Positions 19,127 through 28,800 of a stretch of DNA of 64,000 nt are shown piece after piece (the first letter of the stretch is position 1; the number at the start of each line of letters is the position of its first letter). The stretch lies in assembly GCA_017432345.1 (NCBI GenBank), contig JAFRJI010000046.1, positions 1 through 64,000 of the forward strand. The letters are read 5' to 3'. Below the pieces are notes generated by a model. That model saw nothing but the letters and a program-made list of their open reading frames with translations. It searched no databases and was not told the DNA's origin. The DNA is from Bacillota bacterium. Its GTDB lineage: Bacteria; Bacillota; Clostridia; Peptostreptococcales; Anaerovoracaceae. The position numbers were made by a program, and so were the translations under genes.

Positions 19127-19158
19127 GGGAAAGCCCCGGATCAACCCGGGGTTTTCCT
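19127..19158 (+). terminator. Intra-operon hairpin between binding protein and ATPase genes
   Basis: CCCCGG pairs with CCGGGG around ATCAAC, extended by GGAAA/TTTTCC, followed by a T-rich tract. It is placed to reduce transcription of the ATPase/permease genes relative to the binding protein, a common pattern in ABC importer operons. Confidence 0.75.
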
Positions 19159-19188
19159 CATTTCAGTAACCAGAAAGGACAAATCGTT

Positions 19189-20736
19189 TTGGATAACCGA
19201 CCTATCGCAGTATCAATGCGTAACATCACCAAAGTCTTTGGCGATATCGTCGCCAATGACAGTGTAACGCTGGATATATACCGCGGAGAGATCCTGTCGC
19301 TTCTCGGCGAAAACGGAAGCGGCAAGACGACGCTGATGAATATGCTGTCAGGCATCTATTTCCCGGATGGAGGAGAGATCCTGATCAATGGCGAACCGGT
19401 CATGATCAGTTCCCCAAGGGAAGCGTTTGATCATGGAATCGGCATGATCCATCAGCACTTCAAACTGGTAGACGTATTTACCGCTGCGGAGAACATCGTG
19501 CTCGGCCTCGAAGAAAAAGGCAAGCTCGACATGGACAAAGCGGAAAAGAAGATCCGGGACATCTGTGAGATGTACGGATTCGACGTCGACCCGAAACAGA
19601 AAATCTACAACATGTCCGTATCGCAGAAGCAGACGGTCGAGATCGTCAAGGTGCTTTACAGAGGTGCGGAGATTTTGATTTTGGATGAACCGACTGCCGT
19701 ACTGACGCCGCAGGAAACGGATAAGCTTTTTGCGGTCCTCCGCAACATGAAGGAGGACGGCAAGACGGTCGTCATCATCACGCACAAGCTTCACGAGGTG
19801 CTGGCAATTTCCGACCGTGTGGCAGTCCTGCGAAAGGGCAAGTTCGTCGGTGACATGATCACCGCCGAGACCAATGAGCAGGAAATGACCAACATGATGG
19901 TCGGCCGGCAGGTCGAACTGAATATCGACCGCCCGGATCCGGTAGATCCGAAGCCGAGAGTGGTGGTTGAGCACCTGACGGTCAAGGGTCCGGATGGCGT
20001 CATGAAACTGGAGGACGTTTCGTTCACAGCGAACACGGGAGAGATCCTGGGCATCGCCGGCATTTCCGGATGCGGACAAAAAGAGCTTCTGGAGTCCATC
20101 GCCGGACTGCAGCGCGTGGAGAGGGGGACGATTCAGTACATCCACGATGACGGGAAATCAGAAGGACTCATCGGCAAGGATCCACTCCAGATCGCCGAGA
20201 TCGGCGTATCGCTTTCCTTCGTTCCGGAGGACCGACTTGGCATGGGTCTGGTCGGCAGTATGGACCTGACGGACAACATGATGCTCCGTTCCTTCCGCCG
20301 CGGCAGATCTATGTTCACAGACCGCAAAACCCCTAAAGCGCTGGCCGAGAAGGTCGTCGACGAGCTGGAAGTCAATACGCCGAGCGTTTCGACAGAAGTC
20401 CGGAAGCTGAGCGGCGGTAACGTTCAGAAAGTTCTGGTCGGCCGGGAAATCGCTTCAGCGCCGACTGTTCTGCTGTCCGCTTACGCGGTGCGCGGACTGG
20501 ATATCAACTCATCTTATACGATCTACGATCTCTTGAACCAGCAAAAGGCAAAGGGCGTCGCCGTTATTTACGTCGGCGAAGACCTGGATGTTTTGCTGGA
20601 ACTTTGCGACCGCATTCTGGTCCTCTGCGGAGGCAAGGTCAGCGGTCTCCTTGACGGGCGCGGCGCGGACAAGAGAGAAGTCGGCATGATGATGACAAAA
20701 CTGGGAGGAGGGACGAACAATGAGCAAACCAGTTAA
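19189..20736 (+). CDS. Nucleoside ABC transporter ATP-binding protein (two ATPase domains)
   Basis: This 515-aa protein has two fused ABC domains, as in NupO/YufO and sugar importers such as RbsA. The first half has an intact Walker A (GENGSGKTT), Walker B (ILILDEPTAVLT) and a degenerate signature NMSVSQKQ. The second half has a weak Walker A-like GISGCGQKE and signature LSGGNVQK. Its Walker B region reads VLLSAYAVRGLD where relatives usually have a PTRGLD element, so this site is probably non-catalytic. The start codon is TTG at 19189, preferred because AAAGGA lies 10 bases upstream and the N-terminus fits; ATG at 19216 is the alternative. It overlaps the first permease gene by 17 bases. Confidence 0.92.
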   Translation: MDNRPIAVSMRNITKVFGDIVANDSVTLDIYRGEILSLLGENGSGKTTLMNMLSGIYFPDGGEILINGEPVMISSPREAFDHGIGMIHQHFKLVDVFTAAENIVLGLEEKGKLDMDKAEKKIRDICEMYGFDVDPKQKIYNMSVSQKQTVEIVKVLYRGAEILILDEPTAVLTPQETDKLFAVLRNMKEDGKTVVIITHKLHEVLAISDRVAVLRKGKFVGDMITAETNEQEMTNMMVGRQVELNIDRPDPVDPKPRVVVEHLTVKGPDGVMKLEDVSFTANTGEILGIAGISGCGQKELLESIAGLQRVERGTIQYIHDDGKSEGLIGKDPLQIAEIGVSLSFVPEDRLGMGLVGSMDLTDNMMLRSFRRGRSMFTDRKTPKALAEKVVDELEVNTPSVSTEVRKLSGGNVQKVLVGREIASAPTVLLSAYAVRGLDINSSYTIYDLLNQQKAKGVAVIYVGEDLDVLLELCDRILVLCGGKVSGLLDGRGADKREVGMMMTKLGGGTNNEQTS

Positions 20737-21823
20737 AGAACCTTTCCTCCACATTACCAAAAGAAAAGAGATGCCCGCCAAGAAAGCGTGGGCGATACGT
20801 ATCGGTGCGATCGTTGCAGCGCTCATCGTATGCGCGATCGTAACGACATTGACGACCGGCCTCGACCCGATCAGCGTTTACGCAGCTATGATCGACGGAG
20901 CCATCGGCACATCGAGAAAAGTTCTGATCCTGCTCAAGGAGCTGGCGATTCTGCTTTGCATTTCTCTGGCGCTGACCCCGGCGTTCAAGATGAAGTTCTG
21001 GAACCTGGGCGGTGAAGGACAGGTCCTGATGGGCGCGTGGGCAACATCCGTTGTCATGATCTATCTGGGCGGCGTCCTTCCGAACGCAATCCTGATCCTG
21101 ATCATGTTCATTGCGGCTGTCGGCGCAGGTGCGATCTGGGCGATGATCCCAGCGTTCTTCAAAGCGAAGTGGGGCACCAATGAAACGCTCTTCACGCTGA
21201 TGATGAACTACGTCGCGATCCAGTTGGTCGCCTACTTCATGATCGTCTGGGAGAACCCGAAAGGCTCCGGCCACGTCGGCGTTATCAATCAGGCCGGGCG
21301 TGAAGGCTGGCTTCCGTATATCGGGACCAACAGTTATATATTCGTTATCATTTTTGTGGCGATCATCACCATCGGAATGCACATCTATCTGCAGTACAGC
21401 AAGCATGGATATGAGATCTCGGTCGTTGGTGAAAGCCAGAGAACAGCCAATTACGTCGGCATCAAGGTCGACCGCGTCATCATCCGGACGCTCCTTCTTT
21501 CCGGAGCGCTTTGCGGATTCACCGGCTGGATGATGGTATCCGGAACCGACCACACGATCACGACGACACTGGCAGGAGGCAGAGGATTCTTGGGAATCAT
21601 GGTGTCGTGGCTGGCACAGTTCAACTCCATCGCCATGATATTCGCGGCACTGCTTCTCGTATTCCTGGAACAGGGAGCCGGAGAGATCTCCACCAGCTGC
21701 GGACTGAATCAGTCTTTTGGAGATATCCTGACCGGCATCATTCTGTTCTTTATCATCGGATGTGAGTTCTTTATTAACTACATCGTTCACGTTCGTAAGA
21801 AGTCAGGAAAGGAGGAAGCATAA
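20720..21823 (+). CDS. Nucleoside ABC transporter permease 1 (NupP/YufP type)
   Basis: This 367-aa membrane subunit of the BPD_transp_2 family has about ten hydrophobic segments. Recognisable segments are ALTPAFKMKFWNLGGEGQVLMGAW, the segment shared by BmpA-associated permeases, and GINVDR-like GIKVDRVIIRTLLLSGALCG. GGGAGGAGG lies just before the ATG within the end of the ATPase gene, and the two genes overlap. The next permease ATG follows directly after its stop codon. Confidence 0.92.
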   Translation: MSKPVKEPFLHITKRKEMPAKKAWAIRIGAIVAALIVCAIVTTLTTGLDPISVYAAMIDGAIGTSRKVLILLKELAILLCISLALTPAFKMKFWNLGGEGQVLMGAWATSVVMIYLGGVLPNAILILIMFIAAVGAGAIWAMIPAFFKAKWGTNETLFTLMMNYVAIQLVAYFMIVWENPKGSGHVGVINQAGREGWLPYIGTNSYIFVIIFVAIITIGMHIYLQYSKHGYEISVVGESQRTANYVGIKVDRVIIRTLLLSGALCGFTGWMMVSGTDHTITTTLAGGRGFLGIMVSWLAQFNSIAMIFAALLLVFLEQGAGEISTSCGLNQSFGDILTGIILFFIIGCEFFINYIVHVRKKSGKEEA

Positions 21824-22813
21824 ATGTTTGATCTTGTTGCTTTTATCCCAAGAGCCATCATTCAGGGCATGCCGCTGCTGTTCGGCTGTACCGGTGAAAC
21901 GATCTCCGAAAAGGCAGGCAGCTTGAACCTGGGTATTCCGGGCGTCATGTATGTCGGCGCGATGTGCGGCGTTATCGGCGCGTTCTTCTACGAACGAAGC
22001 TGCGCCGGGGAACCGCTGAACGCGTTCTTGGCCATCATGATCCCGTTCATGTCCTGCTTGATCGGATCGCTTCTGATGGGTTTGCTCTTCTCTGTGCTGA
22101 CGGTAACGCTGCGGGCGAACCAGAACGTCGTCGGTCTGGCGATGACCACTTTCGGCGTCGGGTTCGGTAACTTCTTCGGCGGTTCGCTGATGAAGTTGAC
22201 TGGAAGCTCCGTTCCTTCCATCGCGCTGAGCAAGACGAGCATCATCTTCAGCAAGTCGCTGCCGTTCGCAAAAGACTTAGGTTGGTTCGGGAAGATATTC
22301 CTTTCCTACGGATTCATGACGTATCTTGCCATCATCATTGCGATCATCACCGCGTACGTTCTGAAGCGGACGCGCGTCGGACTGCATCTCCGCGCGGTCG
22401 GTGAGAATCCGGCTACGGCAGACGCAGCCGGTATCGACGTCAACAAATATAAATACTTCGCGATCTGCATCGGCTGCATGATCGCGGGACTCGGCGGATT
22501 ATTCTACGTTATGGACTACGCCAGCGGCGTCTGGTCCAACGACGCGTTCGGTGACCGCGGATGGCTGGCTATCGCCCTCGTCATCTTCACGCTCTGGAAG
22601 CCGAACATCGCGATCTTCGGGTCCATCCTCTTTGGCGGACTTTACATCATGCACCTGTTCATTCCAGGTGCCGGAATGGCCGTCAAGGAACTCTACAAGA
22701 TGCTCCCATACGTGGTCACGATCCTCGTTCTGATCATCACGAGCATGCGCCGCAAGCGTGAGCATCAGCCACCGGAAAGTCTGGGTCTGCCATACTTCCG
22801 GGAAGACAGGTGA
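21824..22813 (+). CDS. Nucleoside ABC transporter permease 2 (NupQ/YufQ type)
   Basis: This 329-aa second membrane subunit has the family motifs PLLFGCTGETISEKAGSLNLG near the N-terminus and RAVGENPATADAAGIDVNKYKY in the middle. The ATG is immediately adjacent to the preceding TAA, with AGGAGG inside the end of the first permease gene, so translation is coupled. A strong terminator follows, which closes the riboswitch-binding protein-ATPase-permease-permease unit. Confidence 0.93.
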   Translation: MFDLVAFIPRAIIQGMPLLFGCTGETISEKAGSLNLGIPGVMYVGAMCGVIGAFFYERSCAGEPLNAFLAIMIPFMSCLIGSLLMGLLFSVLTVTLRANQNVVGLAMTTFGVGFGNFFGGSLMKLTGSSVPSIALSKTSIIFSKSLPFAKDLGWFGKIFLSYGFMTYLAIIIAIITAYVLKRTRVGLHLRAVGENPATADAAGIDVNKYKYFAICIGCMIAGLGGLFYVMDYASGVWSNDAFGDRGWLAIALVIFTLWKPNIAIFGSILFGGLYIMHLFIPGAGMAVKELYKMLPYVVTILVLIITSMRRKREHQPPESLGLPYFREDR

Positions 22814-22841
22814 CGCAGTCACCATTTCCACAAAATTCTAC

Positions 22842-22868
22842 AAGGCACGGCATCACGCCGTGCCTTTT
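22842..22868 (+). terminator. Terminator of the nucleoside transporter operon
   Basis: GGCACGGC (22844-22851) pairs perfectly with GCCGTGCC (22857-22864) over a 5-base loop, with AA before and TTTT after. Confidence 0.95.
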
Positions 22869-22925
22869 GCATTGCGCAGGCTATGGGAAGAAGGAAACTG
22901 GTGAGTTCCATATACTGCTTTAATG

Positions 22926-22933
22926 TGGTACAA
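22926..22933 (+). promoter_or_regulatory. Extended -10 promoter before the beta-helix protein gene
   Basis: TGGTACAAT gives a TGn extended -10 with the hexamer at 22928-22933; the -35 region (TTCCAT, 17 bases upstream) is weak. The same TGTGGTACAAT string recurs before the LuxR-type gene at 37.2 kb. Confidence 0.6.
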
Positions 22934-22991
22934 TGATAAAAGACAAAACTGCATAATACATGAAGAAAAAACATGAAAGGGAGGTTTCACT

Positions 22992-25301
22992 ATGAGAAAC
23001 AAGCGAACCTCGAAGGTTTTTGCGGCGAAGGGCTTTGCGATCCTCGTTGCCGTGCTGATGGCGTTTGTGATGATGCCGCTGGGCACCGGACTATCGCACG
23101 CGGCGACCGGAACGGTCAAAGCACCTTTGGATTTTGCAAAAGACACGAAGACCCGAAGCGGCGCGGGTTGGTCCTGGGACGGGACGGAGCACGTGCTGTA
23201 TCTGGATAACTTCCAGATGGACCTGACGAAGTACGATAAGAGCTACACGGCTGCGATCCAGCTGCCGGCAGGGAAGGACGGAGCGAAGATCGTTTTGAGC
23301 GGCACCAATGAGATCACGCTGAAGGGTTCGTCCCGGTGCGGAATAGCGGCGAAGGGTGACCTCCATATAGAAGGCGGGATCCTGAACATCAACGCCAACG
23401 GCAAGACGAACGGGATCCATGCGAAGAAGAATCTGTCCGTGAAGGACGGGACGCTGGGCGTCTATGCGTATGACTATTCGATCCAAGCGAATGAGACCAT
23501 GACGCTCGAAGGGACCACCCTCGACCTGTCGCTCAAGGGAGCCAATACGGGCAAGAATGCGATCAAGACCGCGATCCTGGTGCAGAACAGCAAAGTCGTT
23601 CCGGATGGGATGACCATACAGAATTCGGACATCACCGCTGTCATCGGGGGCAAGAATAGCTGCGGCCTGGCGCTTTTGGATCAAAAGCTCACCATGGAGG
23701 ATTCCTCCTATAATCTGACGGTGATGGATAGCGCCGAGGATGTTGAAGGACTCGATGTCAACAACGGAGATGCTTTCATTAAAAATTCCCAGGTTTACAT
23801 CGATGTGAAAACGAAGCATGCGGGGGATGAAAGCCTGATTATGAACGTCGGAACATGGACCAGCAAGCATCCGGCGCCGAACCCGACGATCGAGTTTGTC
23901 CATTCCAATGTCCGTGGATTCTCTTCCGGAACCGGTCTTTCCGCGTACTATCAGGGCGGTGGAATCGGCATCGTCGAACAGTCGGTCGTCGATATCGAGG
24001 CAGCATACTTTGCTGCGGATACCGGTGTGAAGAGTTTGCAGGTCGCTGACAGCTCTGCCACGTTTACTGCTGACTACAACTTTATGATGGCTGCCCTCAG
24101 GATGGACGGCCCGGCGTGCTTCTCGAATTCCGAAGTGAAAGCGATCAACACGGGAGAAGACGGGATTGGAATGATCTTCATTTCCATAGACGGAGATGAG
24201 TACGCCGGTGAGGATCCGTTGACCGTCCGTGGGGAGAACACAGTCCTCACAGCGGAAGGAACGCAGGCAGCGTTCGAATATAATGCTGACACTCTGATCC
24301 GCGAGGACGCGGCGGTCGTCTACGAAGATGGACTTACCCCGGTAGAGGGTGGTACCCTGCAGCGCGTTCTTGAAATAACGCCGAACAATCCGGACAACTA
24401 TGGCTGGAGCTTCTCGGAAGGCGATCTCGGATATGACGACACCGATTTTATCAACGCATCCCAGAAAGTCGTGATCGCGAAGCCGAACGGCTCGGTCATC
24501 ATCAGACAGCCGCAGCCGGCCAGAGTCTGCTATCCGGAGGACGCGACTTTTACCGTCGAGCTTTGGGATCCGGCAAATGTTGCGTCGTACCAATGGTACA
24601 AAGTCGACACGGCGGGCAAAGTAACGCCGGTTGAAACGGCCTCCGCGACCACCGCTGAACTGACGATTCCTACCGCAAAGGCCGACGACCACAGCAGCTT
24701 CTACTGTGAAATCGTGGACAAGGACGGAAAAATAGTCACCAGCAAAAAGGCTGAGCTCCGCGCGGTGACGAGCCTTTCCGGACAAGTCGTCCAGCTGTCG
24801 AAAGAAACGTTCACATATAACGGCAAAGTCCAGAAACCGGCCGTCGTTACCATCGGCGGCGAGGCACTGGTAGAAGGCACCGATTACACCATCGAGTGGC
24901 CGAAACCGGCGCCAAAGAATGCCGGCCTGTACTTCCTGACCGTTAACGGAATCGGTGATTACGGCGCATCGACACAAGCCAGCTTTGTCATCGAGAAAGC
25001 GAACAACCCGATGGTGGCTAAGGGCAAGACCGTGACCGTGAAATACAGCAAACTGAAGAAACGCGCACAGACCATCAAGCGGTCCGCCGCGATGGGCATC
25101 AGCAAAAACAAAGGTACGCTGTCATTTGAAAAGACCGATGGAAACGCGAAGATCACGGTGAATGCGGCCAGCGGCAAGATCAAGGTTGCGAAGAAGCTCA
25201 AGAAGGGCACATATCCTGTGAAAGTAAATGTCACTGCTGCCGGTAACGCAAACTATAACGAAAAGTCCAAGATCGTCACCGTAAAGATCAAGGTGAAATA
25301 G
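22992..25301 (+). CDS. Secreted beta-helix surface protein with Ig-like C-terminus
   Basis: This 769-aa protein has a signal peptide (residues 1-37, cleavage after SHA). Residues ~40-480 carry short repeated strands with glycines and asparagines (for example NEITLKGSSRCGIAAKGDLHIEGG), reading like a right-handed beta-helix of the Cthe_2159-like carbohydrate-binding type. An Ig-like module lies at ~510-590, an MBG-like module at ~595-675 (FTYNGKVQKPAVV). A lysine-rich C-terminal module begins TVTVKYSKLKKR and ends VKIKVK. There is no LPXTG or membrane anchor. GGGAGG sets the start. An adhesin or glycan-binding role is likely but unproven. It abuts the glycosylase gene with no gap. Confidence 0.85.
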   Translation: MRNKRTSKVFAAKGFAILVAVLMAFVMMPLGTGLSHAATGTVKAPLDFAKDTKTRSGAGWSWDGTEHVLYLDNFQMDLTKYDKSYTAAIQLPAGKDGAKIVLSGTNEITLKGSSRCGIAAKGDLHIEGGILNINANGKTNGIHAKKNLSVKDGTLGVYAYDYSIQANETMTLEGTTLDLSLKGANTGKNAIKTAILVQNSKVVPDGMTIQNSDITAVIGGKNSCGLALLDQKLTMEDSSYNLTVMDSAEDVEGLDVNNGDAFIKNSQVYIDVKTKHAGDESLIMNVGTWTSKHPAPNPTIEFVHSNVRGFSSGTGLSAYYQGGGIGIVEQSVVDIEAAYFAADTGVKSLQVADSSATFTADYNFMMAALRMDGPACFSNSEVKAINTGEDGIGMIFISIDGDEYAGEDPLTVRGENTVLTAEGTQAAFEYNADTLIREDAAVVYEDGLTPVEGGTLQRVLEITPNNPDNYGWSFSEGDLGYDDTDFINASQKVVIAKPNGSVIIRQPQPARVCYPEDATFTVELWDPANVASYQWYKVDTAGKVTPVETASATTAELTIPTAKADDHSSFYCEIVDKDGKIVTSKKAELRAVTSLSGQVVQLSKETFTYNGKVQKPAVVTIGGEALVEGTDYTIEWPKPAPKNAGLYFLTVNGIGDYGASTQASFVIEKANNPMVAKGKTVTVKYSKLKKRAQTIKRSAAMGISKNKGTLSFEKTDGNAKITVNAASGKIKVAKKLKKGTYPVKVNVTAAGNANYNEKSKIVTVKIKVK

Positions 25302-25781
25302 ATGAAGATCGACCATCCGTTTCCGCCGCTCTATAGCGGGCACAGCCGGGTACTGATTCTGGGGTCGTTCCCATCCGTGAAATCGAGAGAGCAGCTGTTT
25401 TTCTACGGCCATCCGCAGAACCGGTTCTGGGGTGTGATCGCGGCGATTTTCGGCGAGCAAAAGCCCCAATCGATCGACGAGAAAAAAGCACTGATCCTGG
25501 ATCACGATCTGGCGCTTTGGGATTCCATCGCCAGTTGCGAGATCTCGGGATCCTCGGATTCCAGCATCCGGAATGCAAAACCCAATGACCTGAGCATTAT
25601 TCTGGAGAACAGCCAGGTCGACCGGATCTATTGCAACGGGCGGAAATCACACGAGCTTTACAGGAAATATATTGAGCCGATCACGGGCATCGAGGCAGTC
25701 TGCCTGCCGTCGACGAGTCCAGCGAATGCCCAGTTTACGATGGATAAACTGATCAATGCCTGGGCGGTGATACGCGAGTAA
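25302..25781 (+). CDS. DNA-deoxyinosine glycosylase (uracil-DNA glycosylase superfamily)
   Basis: This 159-aa protein resembles the Mug/TDG branch of the uracil-DNA glycosylase superfamily. It has the characteristic N-terminal block HPFPPLYSGHSRVLILGSFPS followed by YGHPQNRFWGV, and ends with the LPSTSPANAQ motif that matches the superfamily's second active-site motif. It would remove deaminated bases (hypoxanthine and perhaps uracil) from DNA. The ATG follows the stop codon of the surface-protein gene directly, with AAGGTGAA in the end of that gene, so it is translated by coupling or read-through; a functional link is not obvious. Confidence 0.88.
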   Translation: MKIDHPFPPLYSGHSRVLILGSFPSVKSREQLFFYGHPQNRFWGVIAAIFGEQKPQSIDEKKALILDHDLALWDSIASCEISGSSDSSIRNAKPNDLSIILENSQVDRIYCNGRKSHELYRKYIEPITGIEAVCLPSTSPANAQFTMDKLINAWAVIRE

Positions 25782-25803
25782 GGTTATAAGAGAGTATAAT
25801 AAA

Positions 25804-25844
25804 ACATGGACCATTCTTTTCGAAGGAAGAGGTCCCTGTTTTTA
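25804..25844. terminator. Bidirectional terminator between convergent genes
   Basis: ACATGGACC (25804-25812) pairs with GGTCCCTGT (25831-25839) with one mismatch, plus an inner TTCTT/AGGAA stem, and is followed by TTTTT on the plus strand. The minus strand also ends in TTTTATT, so it serves both the glycosylase gene and the converging adhesin gene. Confidence 0.88.
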
Positions 25845-25860
25845 TATGCTGGGTCACGCG

Positions 25861-28800
25861 TTATTTGATTTTTACTTTTTTAGGATTGCTCCAAGGAGAA
25901 TAAATCGGTTCTCCGTTTACCTTCATGAAGGTCCGAACGCGGACGAAATACTTTTTGTTCTTCAGCTTGGCAATTTTCTTTGATGTGGCAGAAGCGCGTT
26001 TGATCGTTTTGTTCTTGACGTTTTTGGTGAACGCCTTGTCCGTGCTGTACTGCACCTGATATCCGTTGATGCCGGCCGTACTCATTTTCTCTTTCTGGCG
26101 CTTCCACTTGACGGTCATGCTGTGGCTTCCCGCCTTGCCGGATTTCACCGTCTGAAGCGCCGTTCCCTTTGGACAGATGGTGAAACCGGACTTCAGCGTT
26201 CCGGAATAATTGCCTTTGCTTTCCACTTCGATGTCGTAGTTTCCAACATCCGTTTTAGTCATCTCGAAATCCTTGTCAGGGTCAGCAAAGATGGAATAGC
26301 TTCCGAGAACTTCGCTGTCTCGTCCAAGGATCTTGTAGCCATAGTCTTCCCCGTAGGTGAGGCCTTCCACATCGATCGTCGGCAGCTGCACCGCGCCGTT
26401 ATAAACAAAGGTCTGTTCGCTGAGCGTCAACGCTCTGTCGGAAATATCACTCGGCTTGATCGTATATGAAATGATATAGCTATCAGTATAATTGCCCTTA
26501 CCGTAAAGGATCATGTGCTTGGTGCCCTGGTTCGCGTCACCCGTATAGGTAACATTGTAATCCACGCCTTCCGTTAACGCCTTATCCGGATTATTCCAGA
26601 TCAGATTCGGCTTTTTCTTGGTTCCATCATAGATGAAGGTATCCTCATCCAAGTGGGCTTTTCCCTGGACTGCCTGTTTGATCGGCATCGGAGCGATGTC
26701 GAAATACAGAAACTTAACGCCGGTATAGTGATCTCCCTGAAGGAATACAGCAACGGAACCGGTTTGTGATCCAACTGCGGTGTTCACTCCATAATACAGC
26801 TGATAATCTTTCCCTTTTGTGAGGGCGTTGCCATTATGCTCTACTGTGACCTCCGGATAGATCGGCTCGCCGGTATAGGTGTATTCTGTTTGCTCCAGTT
26901 CGGCTTCGACAGTCCATCCCGGAGATGTCATCATGACTTTGCCGCAATAGGAACAGTATATTATTACCTGATCCGGCTCATCAAAGGATGCCATCGTTTG
27001 CTTATAGCCTTTGTAATCATGGGTGTGCGGTTCTCCAGGGACCTCATCCCAGCCAGTTCTGCCTTCCGCATGGGTAATGGCAAAACCCTCGCTGCAGCCG
27101 ACAAAAACGTCCACCCCGAACTGCGGCGCATCACCGTCGAAGTAGGCGGAGACCAGATTCGGGCAATTTGCAAAGGCTCTGTCGCCCAAGCTCTCAAAAC
27201 CTACTTCGAAAAGAATATGGGAGAGGTTCGGACACCCTTCGAAGGCGGATTCCCCAATGGATTTCAGCTTCGATGAGAAGGATATCGTATCCAGTGCCTC
27301 GAGATTGCGGAATGTATTTGCCCCGATCGAAGTGCAGTTCTCATCGATTTGAACTTCCGTGATCAGATTGTTATATGACAGCCATGGAGCTCCATCTTCC
27401 CCATAATCATACATCGCACCGCTTCCCTCGATGGTCAGGAGGCCGCTTTCATAAAGCGTCCACTGAAGACTGCTGCCGCACTTTCCGCTTGTCACAATGG
27501 GGTCCGGGATCGGGGCGATGTCCGCGGTGACCTGACAGGTCGCCGATGCATCTCCATTCGCAGCGGTGATGACGGCGCTGCCGGAGGCAATGATCTCAAT
27601 CTTGCCTTCCGCGTCGACCGTGGCGGCCTCCAGGTTGCTGGAACTGAATACCGCGTACTTGAGTTCCACGTCTGCCGGAATATATTGTACATTCAAATGA
27701 ATCTGTTCGCCGGCGGTGGTGGAATTGATCGTCGTCGGCGTACAGGTCAGAGACGTCGGCCTGGTCGCCGGGCGGACATGCACGTATTTATAATCTGTAT
27801 AGAACGTATCTTCAGGATCCGGCGCCACAAACGTCTGCGCGTCGCTTCCGTTTACATTGGCAGAGACCATGAAGGCAGGGGTGTACCCCTCCGTGTTGAT
27901 ATAGAAACCGTTGATAAGCTGATAAACGGAATCATCTTCACCTTCATCTCCCTCATCATCGAAATCGCTTTCCGTAAAGGAGAACATGCCGTTGGTACCG
28001 CTGGTGTTGCCGGTTGCCGTCACGGTGGCATCGCCGACGATAACCAAGACCACCTCGCTCGGATCATCCGAGAAGGAATGAACGCCGTAGCTGCTGTCGG
28101 AAGTGCCGCCGGCAAACGTCATGCTGCCGCTGCTGATGGTCCCGCATTGGGATTCCCAACCATAGCTTTCCAGAGGCGCCTTGCCGCCGGTTGCATTGAA
28201 GGATCCGCCAGTCATTTCGACCCACGTGTCGATTCCGTAACTGGCGCCGGTGGTAACGTCCCCACCGGTGGCGTTCAATGTGCCGCCGTTCATATATGTT
28301 TCCGTCACATAGATTCCGGTAGACGTGCAATCTTCTTCCGCGTCGGTAGACAGTGCCCCGCCCTTGGCAGTCAGCGTGCCGCCATTCAAGGTGAGCAAGC
28401 TGATGTCCTCATCTTCAAGGCCATAAATGCCATAGCTGTTGTAGGCTTTCCCGCCGGTGCAGGTAAGTTGACCGCTTTCCTGCGTCAGGTTTCCGTCATA
28501 TACCAGAATCCCATAGGATTCACAATCCGTGTTAGCGCCCCCGGTCGCCTTTAGACTGCCGCTGCCGCTGATCGTTAAATTGCCGTCCACCCAGATACCT
28601 GCCGTATCGCAATCATCTATGCGGGTAGATGTTACCGAACTGCTTCCTTCCAGCGAGATCTTCAGATTCATCTTCGCGTAAATGGCGGCTGTAGCAATGG
28701 CATCACCATCCTCCTTGATGGTATAGCCTTTGCCAGAATAAGAGTAGCTCTTGAGCGTCAACGTTTTAGTGGAGTTGTCAAAGCTCCAGGTAGAGTTGGA

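Noticed and set aside
23091..24977. Long minus-strand frame opposite the beta-helix protein
   Set aside because: The translation is arginine/aspartate-rich noise without signals; the plus-strand gene has a signal peptide and recognisable modules.
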